From an uncultured Verrucomicrobiota bacterium (lineage in GTDB: Bacteria > Verrucomicrobiota > Verrucomicrobiia > Limisphaerales > UBA9464): a stretch of DNA of 51,921 bases. Both the position numbers and the translations under genes were made by a program. The stretch lies in contig CAJAHH010000074.1 in the NCBI GenBank assembly GCA_903939515.1, forward strand, positions 1 through 51,921, given 5' to 3'. The notes beneath the pieces were generated by a model that was not told the origin of the DNA, made no database searches, and saw only the letters and a program-made list of their open reading frames with translations. Shown here in pieces: positions 12,001 to 27,000 of this stretch. The stretch's first letter is position 1, and each line of letters opens with the position of its first letter.

Positions 12001-15000
12001 ATAGTCGTGGGATTCGTATTGAATCTCTACCTTGGTGTCTGAGCTGATCAACTTGGAGAGCCGTACCGTGGAGTTGTAACGGTCCAGCACATAGTCCCCC
12101 GTCTTGCCGCCATCGGTAGATTCCACCAGCAACTGACCGTCCTGTTTCACCGTCAGGGCGCCGACCGCCTTGGGCGTGTGGGTCAGATACAGGGTCTCGA
12201 AATCACCAGCCGTGAGGTTGAAGGTGTCGTTGGTGGTCAACTGCTTGGTCGCGGCCAGACGCAGGTCGATATTCTTGTCCGCCCCAGTGGTGTTAATGGT
12301 CAGCGTCAGCCCGCCTTGCAGCACGAGTCCGTACTGCTCGAGCTTCTTCAGTCCGTCACCGGTCTGGATGCGTAGCGCGCCATACATCTCGAAACCGTCG
12401 CCGTGCTTGATCACCAACTTGCCCGCGGCAGTGCCGATGACGCCGAGCACCGCGACCTCCAGCTTGGCCGACACATCCAACCGGAATTCCGTCGGTGTGA
12501 AGGTCAGCGTGGCTTGACCATCTAACTGCGCCCAGAGGGTATTGTCGAACAGATCGGCCCGGACACCGCCGGCGATGATCACCTGGAATCCGGTCGGCTC
12601 CGGAACCGTGGACGTCGGATTGACACTCGGCTCACCCGTCACCGGGTCGACATACTGGGCGCGGTACGAATACGTCACGCGCACCGCCTCGCCCTGGGTG
12701 GGCGCCGCCTTTAAAGTCAGCGTGTTGCCCGACACCGTGAACGAATCGGCGCCCAACGCGGTCCCTCCGACGCTCACCGTAGTGGTCGTATCCTTTAGGA
12801 CGGTGTTGTTGAGCGACATCGAGGTGGTATTGGCGCCCACGGTGAAGGTCTGCGTGTTCGTGCGGGTAACGTAGTACCGCGACTCGATCATCTCCGAGGT
12901 CAGGCGATTGCCGGCATCGTCGGTGAGGCCGAAGTCCAGCATGCCGTACAGGCTGATGCCGGCCTTGCTGCGGGCAGGTTGGCCCGGCAGGTCGAACAGG
13001 AAGAGGAATCGCCCAGAGCCCTTGGCCACATCGGTGAGATTGGCGTAGAAGTAAGCGTCCACCGACATGGTGTTCGCGAAGATCGCCTTGCCCGTCAGCA
13101 GGATCTTGCCGGTGATATCGATCTTCAGATCCACCTCGGCCCGGAACGTCTGCTTCGAGGCGTAGGAACTGTAGAGAGTGGCTCCGGCCGAGATGACCAT
13201 GTTCTTGGTGAGGTCGTCGAAACTGACACCGGTGCCTCCGGCGCTCTTCGAAATTCGAGCAATCTGCTGGCGCAGGTTCTCTTCCCACTGCGCCGAGGTC
13301 ATGGAGGAGGCGTCGTTGGAGGTCGCGAGTTTCCGCAAGCCGAAGGCGCTCTCTTTGACGTCGATCTTGGGTGAATTCGTGGTGGGATCGATGACCACGT
13401 CGCCGTCCGAGTTCTTCTCGTAGACCGACGGGTCGGTCATGGTGGCACCGAAGTCGATGCCGCCGCGCAGGTCGGACAGGGTCAGACCACTCTGGGGATC
13501 GAGGACGATGGGGATCGGGGCGCTGACGAACAGAGACAGCGGACCGAACTCGCAGAAGCCCACCCGCGCTTCGATCTTGCCGAGGCCGGGCAGCGTCAGA
13601 CCTCCCTGCAGACCCGCGTAGAAAATGCGCTGGGAGACCACCGTGGTGGTGTCGGTCGAAGCGATCGGGCGATAATCCGAGGAGAGCTTGAGGATCCCGG
13701 CGATCAACTGGCCCTCGAACTCCCCGCCAAAGGCCTTGCCCGAAACGGAGATGTTGAACGAGTCGATGGCCGTGATGGGGAACTGCCCCTTGTTGAGCAG
13801 TCCCACGTCGATCTTCATCCCCTTGACACCCCCGCTGAACTGGAGGCTCGACAGCCCCTGGATGGAACCGATCTCGGCATCCAGCGTGATCAGGAAGTCA
13901 GTCGGGTTGTTGTTGAAATCGCGCCACTCCACACCCACCGACAAGTTCTTCAGCGGCAGCCAGGAAGGGAGCTTGAGCTTCGACGGATCATCGGCCCCGA
14001 GGCTCAGTGAGACGCTGAAGGTCTTGCCCGTGTAGAAGCCACCGTCGGCCGTGACACCGAAGTCCTTCATCGTACCGCCGATGGAGACACCGCCAGCCTT
14101 CACCGTCGCTGACAGGCTTCCGAAATAGAGCATCTGCTCATTGGCCTTCGGCTCCAGATTGTAGCGGACATCGCTGCCCTTGACCTGCAGGAAGGTACCG
14201 ACGCTCAAGTCGAACTGGTCGACCTTCAGATCGAAATCACCGAGACCTCCGCTCACCGGCTTGAACATCTGGGACGGATCCAAGGCGACCTCGACCTTGA
14301 ACACGCCCGCCACGCCGAACACATCGGTGTCGGTGCCGTCCTTGAATGCCGCCGACGATCCACCAGGGAGCTTCACCGTGGCCGCACCGAAGCCGATCGT
14401 GATGTCGATCGACAAGTTCAAGAGCTTGGTCTCCTTGTCGAGATCGTAGGAGAAGTTGCCCACGGTCAGCTTCGGATCGACGAGCGTCACCGGTCCGAGC
14501 GTGTAGGTCTTGGGGGTGCGCACCGGGGTCGGGACGAGTTCACCGGTCGCCGCATCGAAGCCACTCGTACCCGAAGATCCCGACTTGGCCATCGCATCCA
14601 CCGGTCCGATGCGGGCGAAGGTCGGCAACTCGGTCTGATCCGCCGGCAGGATCTCGAAGTTGGTGACGGCGAACGACTGCATCGAGAACTTCGGTCCGCT
14701 GACCTGACCCTCCCGGAACAGGAACCGTCCTTCACCGGCGATCGTCACCATCGTCTGGCCGTCCTTCACCACGCGGAAGCCGGCATTGCTGAAGGCCACC
14801 CGGGTCACGGTGGATTGGCCGGCGATGGCACCCCGGGTGATGTTGAAGCTACCGAAGAGCGCGACCGAATCGCCGAACTCGATCTCACCCGATTCCACGG
14901 TCACCTGCTGGGCACCGGTGGTGTACACCATGCCATCCAGGGTCACGAGGTTGGGGTACGACTTGTACACCACCTTCTCGGCGGTCAGTTCGAAGAGCGC

Positions 15001-18000
15001 CGGATCACCGAACGACAGGCTGGCCCCGGTGATGATGGTGATCGACTCGCCGCGAGGGCCGGACGGACGACTCTCGTAGCTACCGCGGATGGTGATTTCG
15101 CCGATCTTGATGAGCGCATCGGTCAGGCCGATAGACTGGAAGGGGGTCCCTGCGACAGCCACCTCGGTGGCTTCAAACACCACCGGGACACTCTGGTTCA
15201 GCACCGGTACCGTGTCGTTGACGGCAAAGACGGTGGTGTTCTGACGCACCCGCAGCGTGGCTTCGGCGCTGAATCCACCGCCCTTGGCATAGCCGGTGAG
15301 TTTGCCATCCAGCGCGTAGCCTTGGGACGCACCCTGGGCATTGCGGTACAGGATCAAGCCCAACGTGCCGCCGGAGACACCATACTGGTCGCTGCCCGCC
15401 GTGCCGGTCACGCCGGTGGCTCCGATCTTGATGCGGGTCTGGCGCGTCACCGAATCCACCTCCTTGGCGTATCCGAAACTGCCGGTGACCTGGACGACCT
15501 CGGCGATGCCCAGACTCAGCGTGCCTCCAATTTGCAGCACGGGGTCCTGGAGCCCGATGTCCACCTGGGCCATTCCGACCGATTGCTGCGTCCAGTCGAG
15601 CACTCGACCCGTGGCCACCGAAGTCCGGTTCATCTTGAACACCAGATTGGTGACCGACATCGAGAACGTGCTGGGATCAAGGCCCTGGATGGTCGCCAGG
15701 CCAAGCGATGCTTCGACGGCCGTGAACTTCCTCACCGGCGTCGCGCTGTAGGTACGACCATCGTTCGATGCGAACCGCGCCGTGAACACGCCCAGATCCA
15801 GCGTGCCACCCTCGACCCGGAATCCGACAGCATTCGGGTCATCCAGCGCCGGCAAAGTCACCAGACCGGTCTCGGGGTCGAGGCTGGCACCGGATCCGAG
15901 ATACACCGTGGCCTGACTGATGTTGATCGAGAGTAAGTCGCCCTTCAGCACGCGGACTCCCATGTCGTCCGGATCGTCGACGCCCTTCACGGTAGACTTG
16001 GAGAAGTGAACGGTGGCGCTGAGGTACAGAGTGCCGGCGATGCTCATGCCCACCGAGCCACCAATGCGGAAGCCAGCGCTGTCGGAACCCAGATCCACTC
16101 CGGCCCCGGCGAGGACCTCCTGACGCCAGTTCATCAACTGGCCCGTGGTGCTGGTGGTGCGGTTGATCTGGAGCACCAACTCCCGACCCACCAGATTGAA
16201 GGCATCCGGATCGATGCCCACAAATTGGGCACGGCCCAGCACCGACTCGAACCCGGTGTATTTGCGCACGGTCGCCAGCTTCGAGTAACTGGTCCCGTTG
16301 GCCGAGGACTCGCGGGCGGTGAGCACGGCGAAATCGAGAGTACCGTCAGCCACGCGGAAGCCCACGGCATCCGGATCGTCGAGTGCCGGCAGGGTCACCT
16401 TGCCGAAGTCTGGACTGGTGCGGTCGAGATCGAGCGTGGCGCCGCTGCCGATGAAGAGCCGAGCATCGCTCACCCGCACCGACAGCAGGTCGCCGCGCAG
16501 CACGCGACCGTTGACATCGGGATCGAGGACGCCACTCACCACGGTGCGGCTGAATTGAATCGTAGCGCTGCCATACACCACTTCGCCGATGCCCAGCGCG
16601 ACCGTGCCTCCGATGAGGAAGGCCGCATCCGTCGACTTCAGCGTGACCTTCGCGGCCGCCAGCGAGTCCTGAGACCAGTCCATGAGACGGCCATTGACGA
16701 CCGTGCTCTTGCTCTGCTGCAGCACCAGGTTGGTGGCGATCATGTCCAGCGATTCCACGCCCTGGAGTTGTGCCACACCGAGGTTGGCTTGGAGTCCGGT
16801 GTACTTCCGGACCTGAGTGCCCGATCGCACCGTCAACACTCCGAGATTCAGTCGACCACTCTCGACTCGGAAGCCGGTGGCCGTGGGATCATTCGACTCC
16901 GGCAAGGTCACCTTGCCGAAGGTGGCGCTGGTCGTGTCGAGGTCGAGGCTGGCTCCGGTGCCGATGTACAGGTTGGCCTCGGTCATGGAGAAACTCAGCA
17001 GGTTGCCTTGCAGGCGGGTGCCTGTCGGGCCATCCGGATCCACCACCCCGGTCACTGTACTGCGGCCGATCAACACGGTCGCGCTGCCATAGACCACATC
17101 GGCGATGCCGAGGCTGATGGTGCCGCCGATTTGCAGACTGCCGTCCGAGGCGCCCGTGGTGACCGCGGCGGCTTCCAGCGAGACTTGAGTCCAATCCATC
17201 AGCTTGCCACCGGCCACCGAGGTCGTGTTCAGCTTGAGGTACAGGTTGGTTCCGATCACCTGGAAGGCATCGACACCCTGCAATTGAGCGCGGCCCAGCG
17301 TGGCGCTGAGTCCGGTGAACTGGCGGCTAGTGGTTCCCTGAGTCGTCTTGAGGACACCAAGATTCAACGTGCCACCTTCCACCGCGAAGCCAATGGCATC
17401 CGGGTCGTTCGGAGCCGGCAGGGTTACCTTTCCGAAATCAGCGCTGTTTCGATCGAGATCGAGCGTGGCTCCATCACCGATGTACAGTCGGGCGTCCGAC
17501 ACGCGCACCGAGAGCAGGTCGCCGACAAGGGTCTGGGTGCCGTCACCGGCGGGATCCACCACACCGGTCACCCGACTACGGCTGATACTGACCGTGGCGC
17601 TGCCATACACGACCTCGGCGATACCGATGCCCACCGTACCCCCGATCAGCAAACCTTGGTCAGCAATCCGCAGGCTCAGGCCGCTGAAGACCAACGATGC
17701 TTGCACCCAGTCGAGGGCGATTCCGCCGGTGACCGAGGTCTTGTTCTGCCGGAAGACGAGATTGGTGGCGATGATCTGAAGATCCGCAACACCCTGTAGT
17801 TGAGCGCGACCCAGCGAAGCCTCGATGCCCACGTACTTCCGCGGCGTGGAGAGCAGCGTGTAAGCCGTCCCGGCATTGGCCTCGCGGCGCGCGGTAAAGA
17901 TGGCCAACCGCAGACTGCCGCCCTCGATGGCGAATCCGACCGCATTCGGGTCGTTGGGAGCCGGCAAAGTCACGGTACCAAACCCGGAGTCGGTGGCATT

Positions 18001-21000
18001 CTCGTTGAGGCTGGCCCCACTGCCGATGAACAGGCGGGCATTGGAAATTCGAAGGGCCAGCAAGTCACCCTGCAACACCCGGGCACCGGCATCATCCGGA
18101 TCACCCACCCCTTCGGCGGTGCTCCGGCTCATGTCGAGCGTCGCACTAGCGAACACCACATCGGCGATCGCCAGACCCACCGTGCCACCGATTTGCAGTG
18201 TGGGGCTGGTCGGGGTCAGCGTCAGAGCCGCCGTGCTCAACGGGGACTGGTTCCAATCCAAGCGGTTGCCATCAGCCACCGAGGTGCGGGTTAGGGTCAG
18301 CGAAAGATTGGTGGCCAGAATCTTGACGGCATCGACCCCCTGCAACTGGGCCTTGCCCAGAGACGCCTGCAACCCGGTGTATTTCCGAGCTGTCGGCAAC
18401 GCGCTATAGGCGACGCCGTCGGAGGATCCTCGGGTTGCGGTGAAAATTCCCAGGTCGAGGCTTCCGGCGTCGACACTGAATCCCACGGCCTTCGGGTCGT
18501 TCGAGGCCGGCAACACCACCGTACCGAATTGGGAGACGGAGGCGTCTTCCTCCAGTCGAGCCCCACTGCCGATGTACAAACGGGCATTGCGGATGGACAC
18601 CGTCAAGAGAGTGCCCTGCAAGCGCTTGGAGCCCGCATCATCCGGATCGTCCACTCCGGACACCGTGCTCCGAGCCACGTTGATGGTCGCGCTGCCGAAG
18701 GCGACATCAGCGATCGCCAGACCCACCGTGCCACCAATTTCGAAGGTCGGATCGCTGGGCCTCAAAGCGATGGACGCCAAGGCCAAGGGTGTCTGCGTCC
18801 AATCCAACACCGCACCGTTGGCCACCGAGGTGCGGTTCAGCTTCAGCGACAAGTTCGTCGCGATGATTTTCACCTCCGGAACGCCCTGGAGTTGGGCACG
18901 GCCCAGAGACGCATCGATGGCCGTGAATTTCTTGGCCGTGCTTCCGGTTCCCACGGTCAGAACCGCGATCTTGAACGCCCCGTTCTCGACGGCAAAGCCC
19001 ACGGCGGCCGGATCGTTGCTGACCGGCAGGACCACCGTTCCGAAGGTCGCGCTCTTCGAATCGATGTCGAAGGTCGCGCCGTTGCCGATATAGAGATTGG
19101 CCTGAGTGACTGCGAGCGTCAGAAGGTTCCCTGAGGTGGCCGCGGTCGAACCTGGGATCACCACACCCGACACCGGTCCCCGGGTCATGTTGAGGGTGGC
19201 GTTGCCCATCACCACGTCGGCGATGCTCATCCCCACCGTGCCACCGATCTGGAACGGCACGTCGTCAGGCCTCAGGCCCACTCCCGTGCTGGTCAGGGCG
19301 GCTTGCGACCAATCCATCAACACACCGTCGGTGGCCGAGGTTCGGTTCATCTGGAAGCTCAAGCGGGTGGCGATGATCTTCACCGCATCGACCCCCTGCA
19401 GCTGGGCCTTGCCGAGTTCGGCCTTCAGTCCGACATACTTGCGCAACGTCGCACCCGAGCCCGTGGTGAAGATCCCGAGGTTCATCGCCCCATTGTCCAC
19501 ACTGAACCCGATGGCTTCCGCATCGTCGCTGGCGGGCAACGTGACCGTGCCGAAATCGGTGCCGGCCGAGACGTTCAGGCTCCCACCCGTTCCCACATAC
19601 AGCCGGGCCCCGGTCATCTTCAGGGACAGTAAATCGCCCGTCATGACGGCACCCGAGGTGCCGGTCGAAGGATCCATTACCGTGGAGAGCGTGCTGCGAG
19701 TGATCTCCACCGTGGCGCTGCCATAGACCACTTGGGCGATGCTCAATCCGACCGTGCCGCTAATGCGGAAGGTGGGATCCGAGGTCTTCAGACCCACCCC
19801 GGTGTCCGCCAGAGCGGTCTGAGTCCAATCAAGCACCTTGCCGGAATCGACCGAGGTACGGTTCATCCGGAAGGCCAAATCCTTGCCCACCAACTGAAGA
19901 TCATCGACGCCCTGCAACTGCATCCGGCCCAACGTGCCCTTGAGGCCCGTGTACTTCCGCACCGACGGCAAGGCGTCGTAGGTCACGCCGTTCGTGGCCC
20001 CTTCAGTCGCTGTGAAGATACCGAGGTCTAGGCTGCCACCGCTCACCGAGAATCCGACGGCCGTAGCGCTGTCGCTGGCCGGAGGAGTCACCGTTCCGAA
20101 GGTCTCGAGCGCGGAATCTTCGTTCAGCACGGCACCGCTGCCGATGTACAACTCCGCATTGCGAATCGACAGCCCCAGCAGGCTGCCCTTCAGGAGCAAT
20201 GATCCAGCATCATCCGGGTCGTCTACTCCCGAGATCATCCGCTGGTTGAAGTCCACCGTGGCGCTGCCATACACCACACCGGCGATGGCAAAGCCGGCCG
20301 AGCCACCAATCCGCAGCGTCGGAGAGTCGTTGGTCAGTGCAAGACCCGCCACCGATAGAGACTCCTGATTCCAGTTCAATCGATCGCCACCGGTCACCGA
20401 GGTGCGGTTGATGCCGATCGAGAAACTGCGAACGATGAGCTTGAGCGCGTCGACGCCCTGCAACTGGGCGCGACCGAAGGCACCGGTGAGTCCGGTGTAC
20501 TTCCGGGTGGCGGCTCCCTCGCCCACGGTGAGGATTCCGAGCTTCAGGCTGGCATTGGCCACTGCGAAGCCGACGGCGGTGGGATCGTTGCTCGTCGGCA
20601 ACGACACCTTGCCGAAGGATTCCGAGGTGGCGTCTTCCACCAGCATCGCACCAGACCCGATGTAGAGATTCCCCTGCTCGATCGCGAACGACAGCAACGT
20701 GCCGGCTTGCGAGCCCGTCATTCCAGGGACACTTACGCCCATAACCGAACTGCGAGTGACCGAGATCGTGGCGCTGCCCAGCACCACATCGGCGATGCTC
20801 AACCCCACACTGCCGCCGATCCTGAAGGTGGGCGACGTTGAGGTGAGTTCCACCTTGGCTGCGGCGAGGCCCGTCTGGGTCCAATCCAAAACGGTTCCGG
20901 TGCTGGCGGAGATCTTGTTCAACTGGAACACCAACCCGGTACCGATGATCTTGACCGCGTCCACACCCTGCAATTGCGCCTTGCCGAGAGCCCCCTCCAA

Positions 21001-24000
21001 ACCGGTGAACTTCCGGGCATCCGTCAAGGTCTCATAGGTCGTGCCGTTAGGCGCCACCGCAGTGGCCGTAAACACACCCAGGTCCAGACTGCCACCGGAC
21101 ACTGAGAAACCGATCGCCGTCGGGTCGTTGCTGGCAGGCAAGGTCACAGTTCCGAACTCGGGCTTTGTCGAATCGATGTTCAGCCGAGCCCCGGATCCGA
21201 TGAAGAGCGTGGCGTCGGTGATCGCGATGGACAGCAAATCACCCTTCAGTGTCTGAGCTCCCGCAACATCCGGATCGTCGATCCCGCTGACCACCGAGCG
21301 GCTGAAGTCGACCGTCGCGCTGCCAAACACCACGTCGGCGATGGCCAAGCCCACACTGCCGCCGATGCGGAAGGTGGCATCGCTCGGAGTCAACGTGATG
21401 GCGGCATCCGCCAGAATCGTCTGGGACCAATCGAGCACTTTGCCGCCGGCCACCGAGGTACGGTTCATGTCGAGCCGCAGCGCCGTGCCGATCAGCTTGA
21501 GCGAATCCACACCTTGCAACTGAGCCTTGCCAAGGGATGCCTGAACCCCGGTGTACTTCCGCACAACGCCCTCCGAATTCGCCGGATTCGCGGTGAACAC
21601 TGCCAAATTCAGGCTACCGTTGGCCACGCTCAGACCCACCGCCGTCGGTGAGTTGCTCTCAGGCAACACCACGCGGCCGAAGGTGGTGCTGGCTGAATTC
21701 AGGTCTAGGGTCGCCCCGTTGCCGATGAACAAGTTGGCTTGTGTGATCGAAATCACCAGCAGGTCTCCGCCCAAGACGTCACCAGTACCGGACTCCGGAT
21801 CGAGGATCCCTGAGATGGATTTGCGGCTGACCGCCATCGTCGCACTGCCGAAAACCACGTCGGCGATGCTCAGACCCACACTACCTCCAATGCGGAAGGT
21901 CGGATCGTCCGGAGTCAGGTCGATGCCGACCGAGGCAAGTCCGATCTGGGTCCAGTTCATCACCCGCGCTCCCTTGACGGAGGTCTGATTCAATTGGAAC
22001 TCCAGGGCGGTGCCGATCAACTGCACGGCATCAATGCCCTGCAATTGAGCCTTGCCGAGGGCGCCATCGAGCGCGGTGAACTTCCGGTGATCGATGAGCG
22101 AAGTGTAAACCGTCGCGGTCGAGGCCATCGCCTCCCGTGCCGTGAAGATACCGAGCTTGAGCGTCCCGCCGCTGACACTGAAGCCCACTGCAGCCGGATC
22201 GTTGCTGGCCGGAGTGCTGACCTTGGCGAAATCCGGGCTGGTCGAATCGGTGTTCAGCGAGGCGCCACTGCCGATGAAGAGTTCGGCCCCGGTCACCGAA
22301 ATCCCCAACAAGTCGCCCTTGAGCAATCCACCTGGGACCGTATCGGGATCGATGATTCCGCTCACCTCAGAGCGGCTAACATCGATTGTCGCCGAACCGA
22401 AGACCACATCGGCGATGCTCAAGCCCACGCTACCACCGATGCGGAAGGTCGGATCGGTCGGCCCGAGGGCGACCAGCACGCCAGCGACCGAACTCTGTCT
22501 CCAGTCGAGCACCTGACCGTTGGCCACCGTGGTCTGGTTGAGCTTCAGCTCCAGATTCTTGCCAAGGATCTTCACCGCATCCACCCCCTGCAATTGTCCA
22601 CGACCCACCGCACCCTCGAGGCCCGTGTACTTGCGGAAGGTGGTCAACGCCGTGTAGGCAACCCCATCGGGGCTAGACTCGCGGGCCGTGAAGATGCCCA
22701 AGTCCAGCGAACCGCCTTCCACGCTGAAGCCCACGGCGCGCGGGTCATCACTGGCGGGCAGCAAGACGTCGCCGAAGGTCGCACTCGTGGAATCGACATC
22801 TAGTCGGGCACCGCTGCCGATGAAGAGCCGCGCGTTGCTAATGGACACGCCCAGCAAGTCGCCCTGCAATTTCTGAGTACCGGCGTCGTCCGGATCATCC
22901 ACTCCCGACACCACCGACCGGCTGACATCGACCGTGGCACTGCCATACACCACACCGGCAATGCTCAGTCCCGCGCTGCCACCGATGCGGAACGTCGGCG
23001 AATTCGCACCCAAAGCTACGTTGGCTGACGCCACCTCGGGCAGGCTCCAGTTGAGCACCCGTCCGCCACTGACCGAAGTCCGGTTCAATTGCAGGACCAT
23101 CGAGGTGCCGATCAACTGCACGGCCTCGACACCCTGCAGTTGGGCTCGTCCGAGCGATCCCTCGAACCCGGTGTATTTACGCACCTGATTCAGCACCGCG
23201 TAGTTGACCCCATCGGTCGTCCCGCTGCGGGCCGAGAAGATGCCAAGATCCAGGGCGCCATTGCTGACGCTGAAGCCCACGGCCTTCGGATCCGTGCTGA
23301 CCGGCAAGCTCACCACTCCCGTGGTCATGTCGAGAGTCGCACCGCTGCCGATGAACAGCGTGGCCTGGCTCACCGCCACCACCAGGAGTTCGCCCTTCAA
23401 CAGGGTCAAGGCAGCCGCGGAATCCGGATCATCCACCCCGCTGACACTGCTGCGGCTCACCTGGATGACCGCGCTGCCGTAGACCACATCGGCGATGCTC
23501 AGCCCCACCTTGCCACCAATGCGGAAGGTCGGGTCGGTCGGAGTCAACGCCACGCCGGCAACCGCCAGCGGGGTTTGGGTCCAATCCAACACGGATCCGG
23601 TCGACACCGAGGTGCGGTTCAACTGGAACTGCAAGTCGAGCACCACCAACTTCACCGCATCGACTCCCTGCAGGCGCGAGACGCCGAGCGACGACTCCAA
23701 GCCGGTGTACTTGCGCACCGAGGACAAAGCCGTGTAGTCGGTCCCGTTGGTGGAGAACTCACGGGCCACCAGGAATCCGAGGTCGAGCGCCGCATTCTTG
23801 ACGCTAAAGCCCACCGCCGACGGATCGTCTTCAGCCGGCAGGCTCACCTTGCCGAAATGAGTGCTGCTCGGATCGGAGATGAGCGTGGCCCCGGTCCCGA
23901 TGAACAAGTTGGCCTCGGTGATCGACAAGGTGAGCAAGTCACCCTTGAGGACCCGCGTACCGGCGTCATCTGGATCATCGATCCCGCTGACGGTGCTGCG

Positions 24001-27000
24001 GCTCATGGTCAGCGTGGCGCTGCCGAAGACCACGTCGGAGATGCTCAGTCCGATGGACCCACCGATGCGGAACGTGGGGTCCTTAGGAGTCAAGGCCACC
24101 GCCGCACTTGAGAGGGTGCCTTGGGTCCAATCCAGCACTGAACCGGTGGCCACCGAGGTCCTGTTGAGCTGCAAGACGAGGCTGGTACCGATCATCTGAA
24201 CCACGTCGACGCCCTGCAACTGTGCCTTGCCCAAGGCACCCTCAAGTCCGGTGTACTTGCGAACCGTAGTCAGCGGGGTGTACGTCGTGCCGCTGGTCAG
24301 GATTTCGCGCGCCGTGAAGATGCCCAGATCGAGGCTGCCCCCAGAGACGCTGAAGCCCACGGCCTTCGGATCATTGGCCAAGGGTTCGGCCACCTTGCCG
24401 AAATCAACACTGTTCGGGTTCTCGTTGAGGCTGGCCCCGCTGCCGATAAAGAGCTTGGCCTGAGTCACCGCGATGGACAGCAGGTCACCCTTCAATTGCA
24501 CCACCGGGTCGACCGAATCCGGATCGTCCACACCGCTCACCAGAGTACGGCTGATGTTGACGGTGGCGCTGCCGAACACCACGTCGGCCATGCTCAACCC
24601 CACCGAGCCTCCGATGCGGAAGGTCGGATCGCTGGTGCCCAAGGCCACTCCCGCACCTGAAACAGCCTGCTGGGTCCAATCCAACACACCACCACCGATG
24701 ACCGAGCTGCGGTTCAACTGGAACACGAGACCGGTGCCGATGAGCTTCACCGCATCGACCCCCTGCAACTGGGCCTTGCCCAGGGCGCCCGACAGACCGG
24801 TGTATTTGCGAACGCTGGCCAGGGTGGTGTAGGTCGAACCATTAGCCGCCGCCTCGCGAGCCGTGAAGATGCCCAGCTTCAGGGAAGCCCCATCGACACT
24901 GAAACCCACGGCCTTCGGATCATCGCTGGCTGGCAGGCCGACGGTGCCAAACTCATTGCTCGTGGAATCCTCATTCAAGGTCGCTCCACTGCCGATGAAG
25001 AGCGTGGCACCGGAGATGGAAATCCCCAGCAATTCGCCCTGGAGCCTCGCCACGGTGCCGGCGACATCCGGGTCATCGACGCCAGAAACGAGTGTACGGC
25101 TCACGTCCACCGTGGCCCGGGCATACACCACATCGGCGATGGCCAGCCCCACCGAGCCACCGATGCGGAAAGTCGGGTCTGTCGCCTCGAGTTGTACTTG
25201 GGCCGCGTTCAGGGCGGCCTGTTTCCAATTCAAGACCGCCCCATTGGACACCGAGGTCCGGTTCAACTGGAACACCAGACCCGTACCGATGAGTTTCACC
25301 GCATCCACTCCCTGCAACTGAGCCTTGCCCAGAGCCCCTTGCAGACCCGTGTATTTGAGGGTCGAGGTGAGCGGCGCATAGGCAGCTCCCGACAACCGTC
25401 CGGTGGCCGTAAAGATGCCGAGATTGAGCGTTCCGCCATTGACGCTGAACCCGACTGCCTTTGGATCATTGCTGGCCGGGAGGCTCACCGTGCCGAAGGC
25501 GGTACTCGTGGAATCCTGATTGAGGCTCGCACCGCTCCCGATGAACAAGGCCGCTTGGGTCACGGCGATGCTGAGTAAATCACCCTGATAGGTCACCGAC
25601 CCCGTCGTCTCGACCACGGTGACCCCGTTGACCTGACTGCGCGAAATCTCCACCACCGCGCTGCCATACACGACGTCGGCGATGCTTAAGCCCGCGGCGC
25701 CCCCGATGCGGAAGGTCGGATCCGACGGCTTCAATTGCACCGCCGCTGAAGACACCGGGTTCTGGGTCCAATCCAGCACCGCTCCATTGGCCACCGAGGT
25801 CCGGTTCAACTGCAGGACCAGGTTGGTGCCGATGAGCTTCACCGCATCCACACCCTGGAGCTGTGCCTTGCCCAGAGACGCCTGCAATCCGGTGTACTTG
25901 CGCACCTCGGACAGGCTTGAATATAAACCGCCCGCAACCAGGGACTCCCGGGCGGTGAACACACCGAGATCGAGAGTTCCGGCACCGACGCTGAAGCCAA
26001 CCGCCTGGGCATCATTGCTCGAGGGCAGCGTCACGGAACCGAAGGCCCCGCTGCCTGAATCGGTGTTGAGGCTGGCCCCGCTGCCGATGAACAGCTTGGC
26101 CTGGGTGATCGCGATGGCGAACAAATCGCCCTTGAGCGTCGAAACACCCGAAGCCTCCGTCACCGTTACACCAGTCACCAGAGTCCGGCTCACACTGATG
26201 GTCGCGCTGCCGTAGACGAGGTCGGCGATGCTGAGGCCCACCGAGCCACCGATGCGGAAGGTAGGATCCGACGGACTGAGCGACAGAGCCGCCGCCGAAA
26301 CCGACGTCTGACGCCAATCCAACACCCCTCCCGAGGCCACCGACGAGCGGTTGATCTGCAAGACCAGGTTAGTACCGATCAACTTCACCGCCTCCACACC
26401 CTGCAACTGGGCCTTGCCCAAGGCTCCCTGAACCGCGGTGTACTTGCGAATGCTGGTCAACGGCGTGTACGTGGTGCCCGTGATCGCCTCGTCGCGGGCG
26501 GTGAAGATGCCCAACTGCAGGCTACCACCGCTCACACTGAAGCCCACCGCCTTCGGGTCATTGCTCTCAGGCAGCGTCACCGTGCCGTAGCCGGTCGAGC
26601 CGGCCACCTCATTGAGGGTCGCTCCACTGCCGATGAAGAGTGCGGCCTGGGTGATGGCGATGGACAGCAGGTCACCCTGCAACCGGGCGACGCTACCCTC
26701 TTCGTCGGGATCATCCACACCGCTCACCACGGTGCGGCTCACCGCCACGGTGGCATTGCCCAGCACGACATCGGCGATGCTGAGACCCACCGTGCCACCG
26801 ATACGGAAGGTTGGATCGGTCGGACCCAGATCGACGCCTCCGGACACGAGCGGGTTGGTCGTCAGGCCGGTCTGCTTCCAGTCGAGCACCAGACCACCGG
26901 TCACCGAGGTGCGGTTCAACTGCAGCGAGAGGTTCGTTCCGATGATCTTGACCACATCCACACCCTGCAATCGGGCCGTGCCCAAAGAGCCCTCGAATCC

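Noticed and set aside
16006-17799. Plus-strand frame of 597 codons
   Set aside because: Antisense to type-A modules. It shows the same period of about 540 bp and a low-complexity His/Arg/Asp composition; it is a shadow of the repeats.
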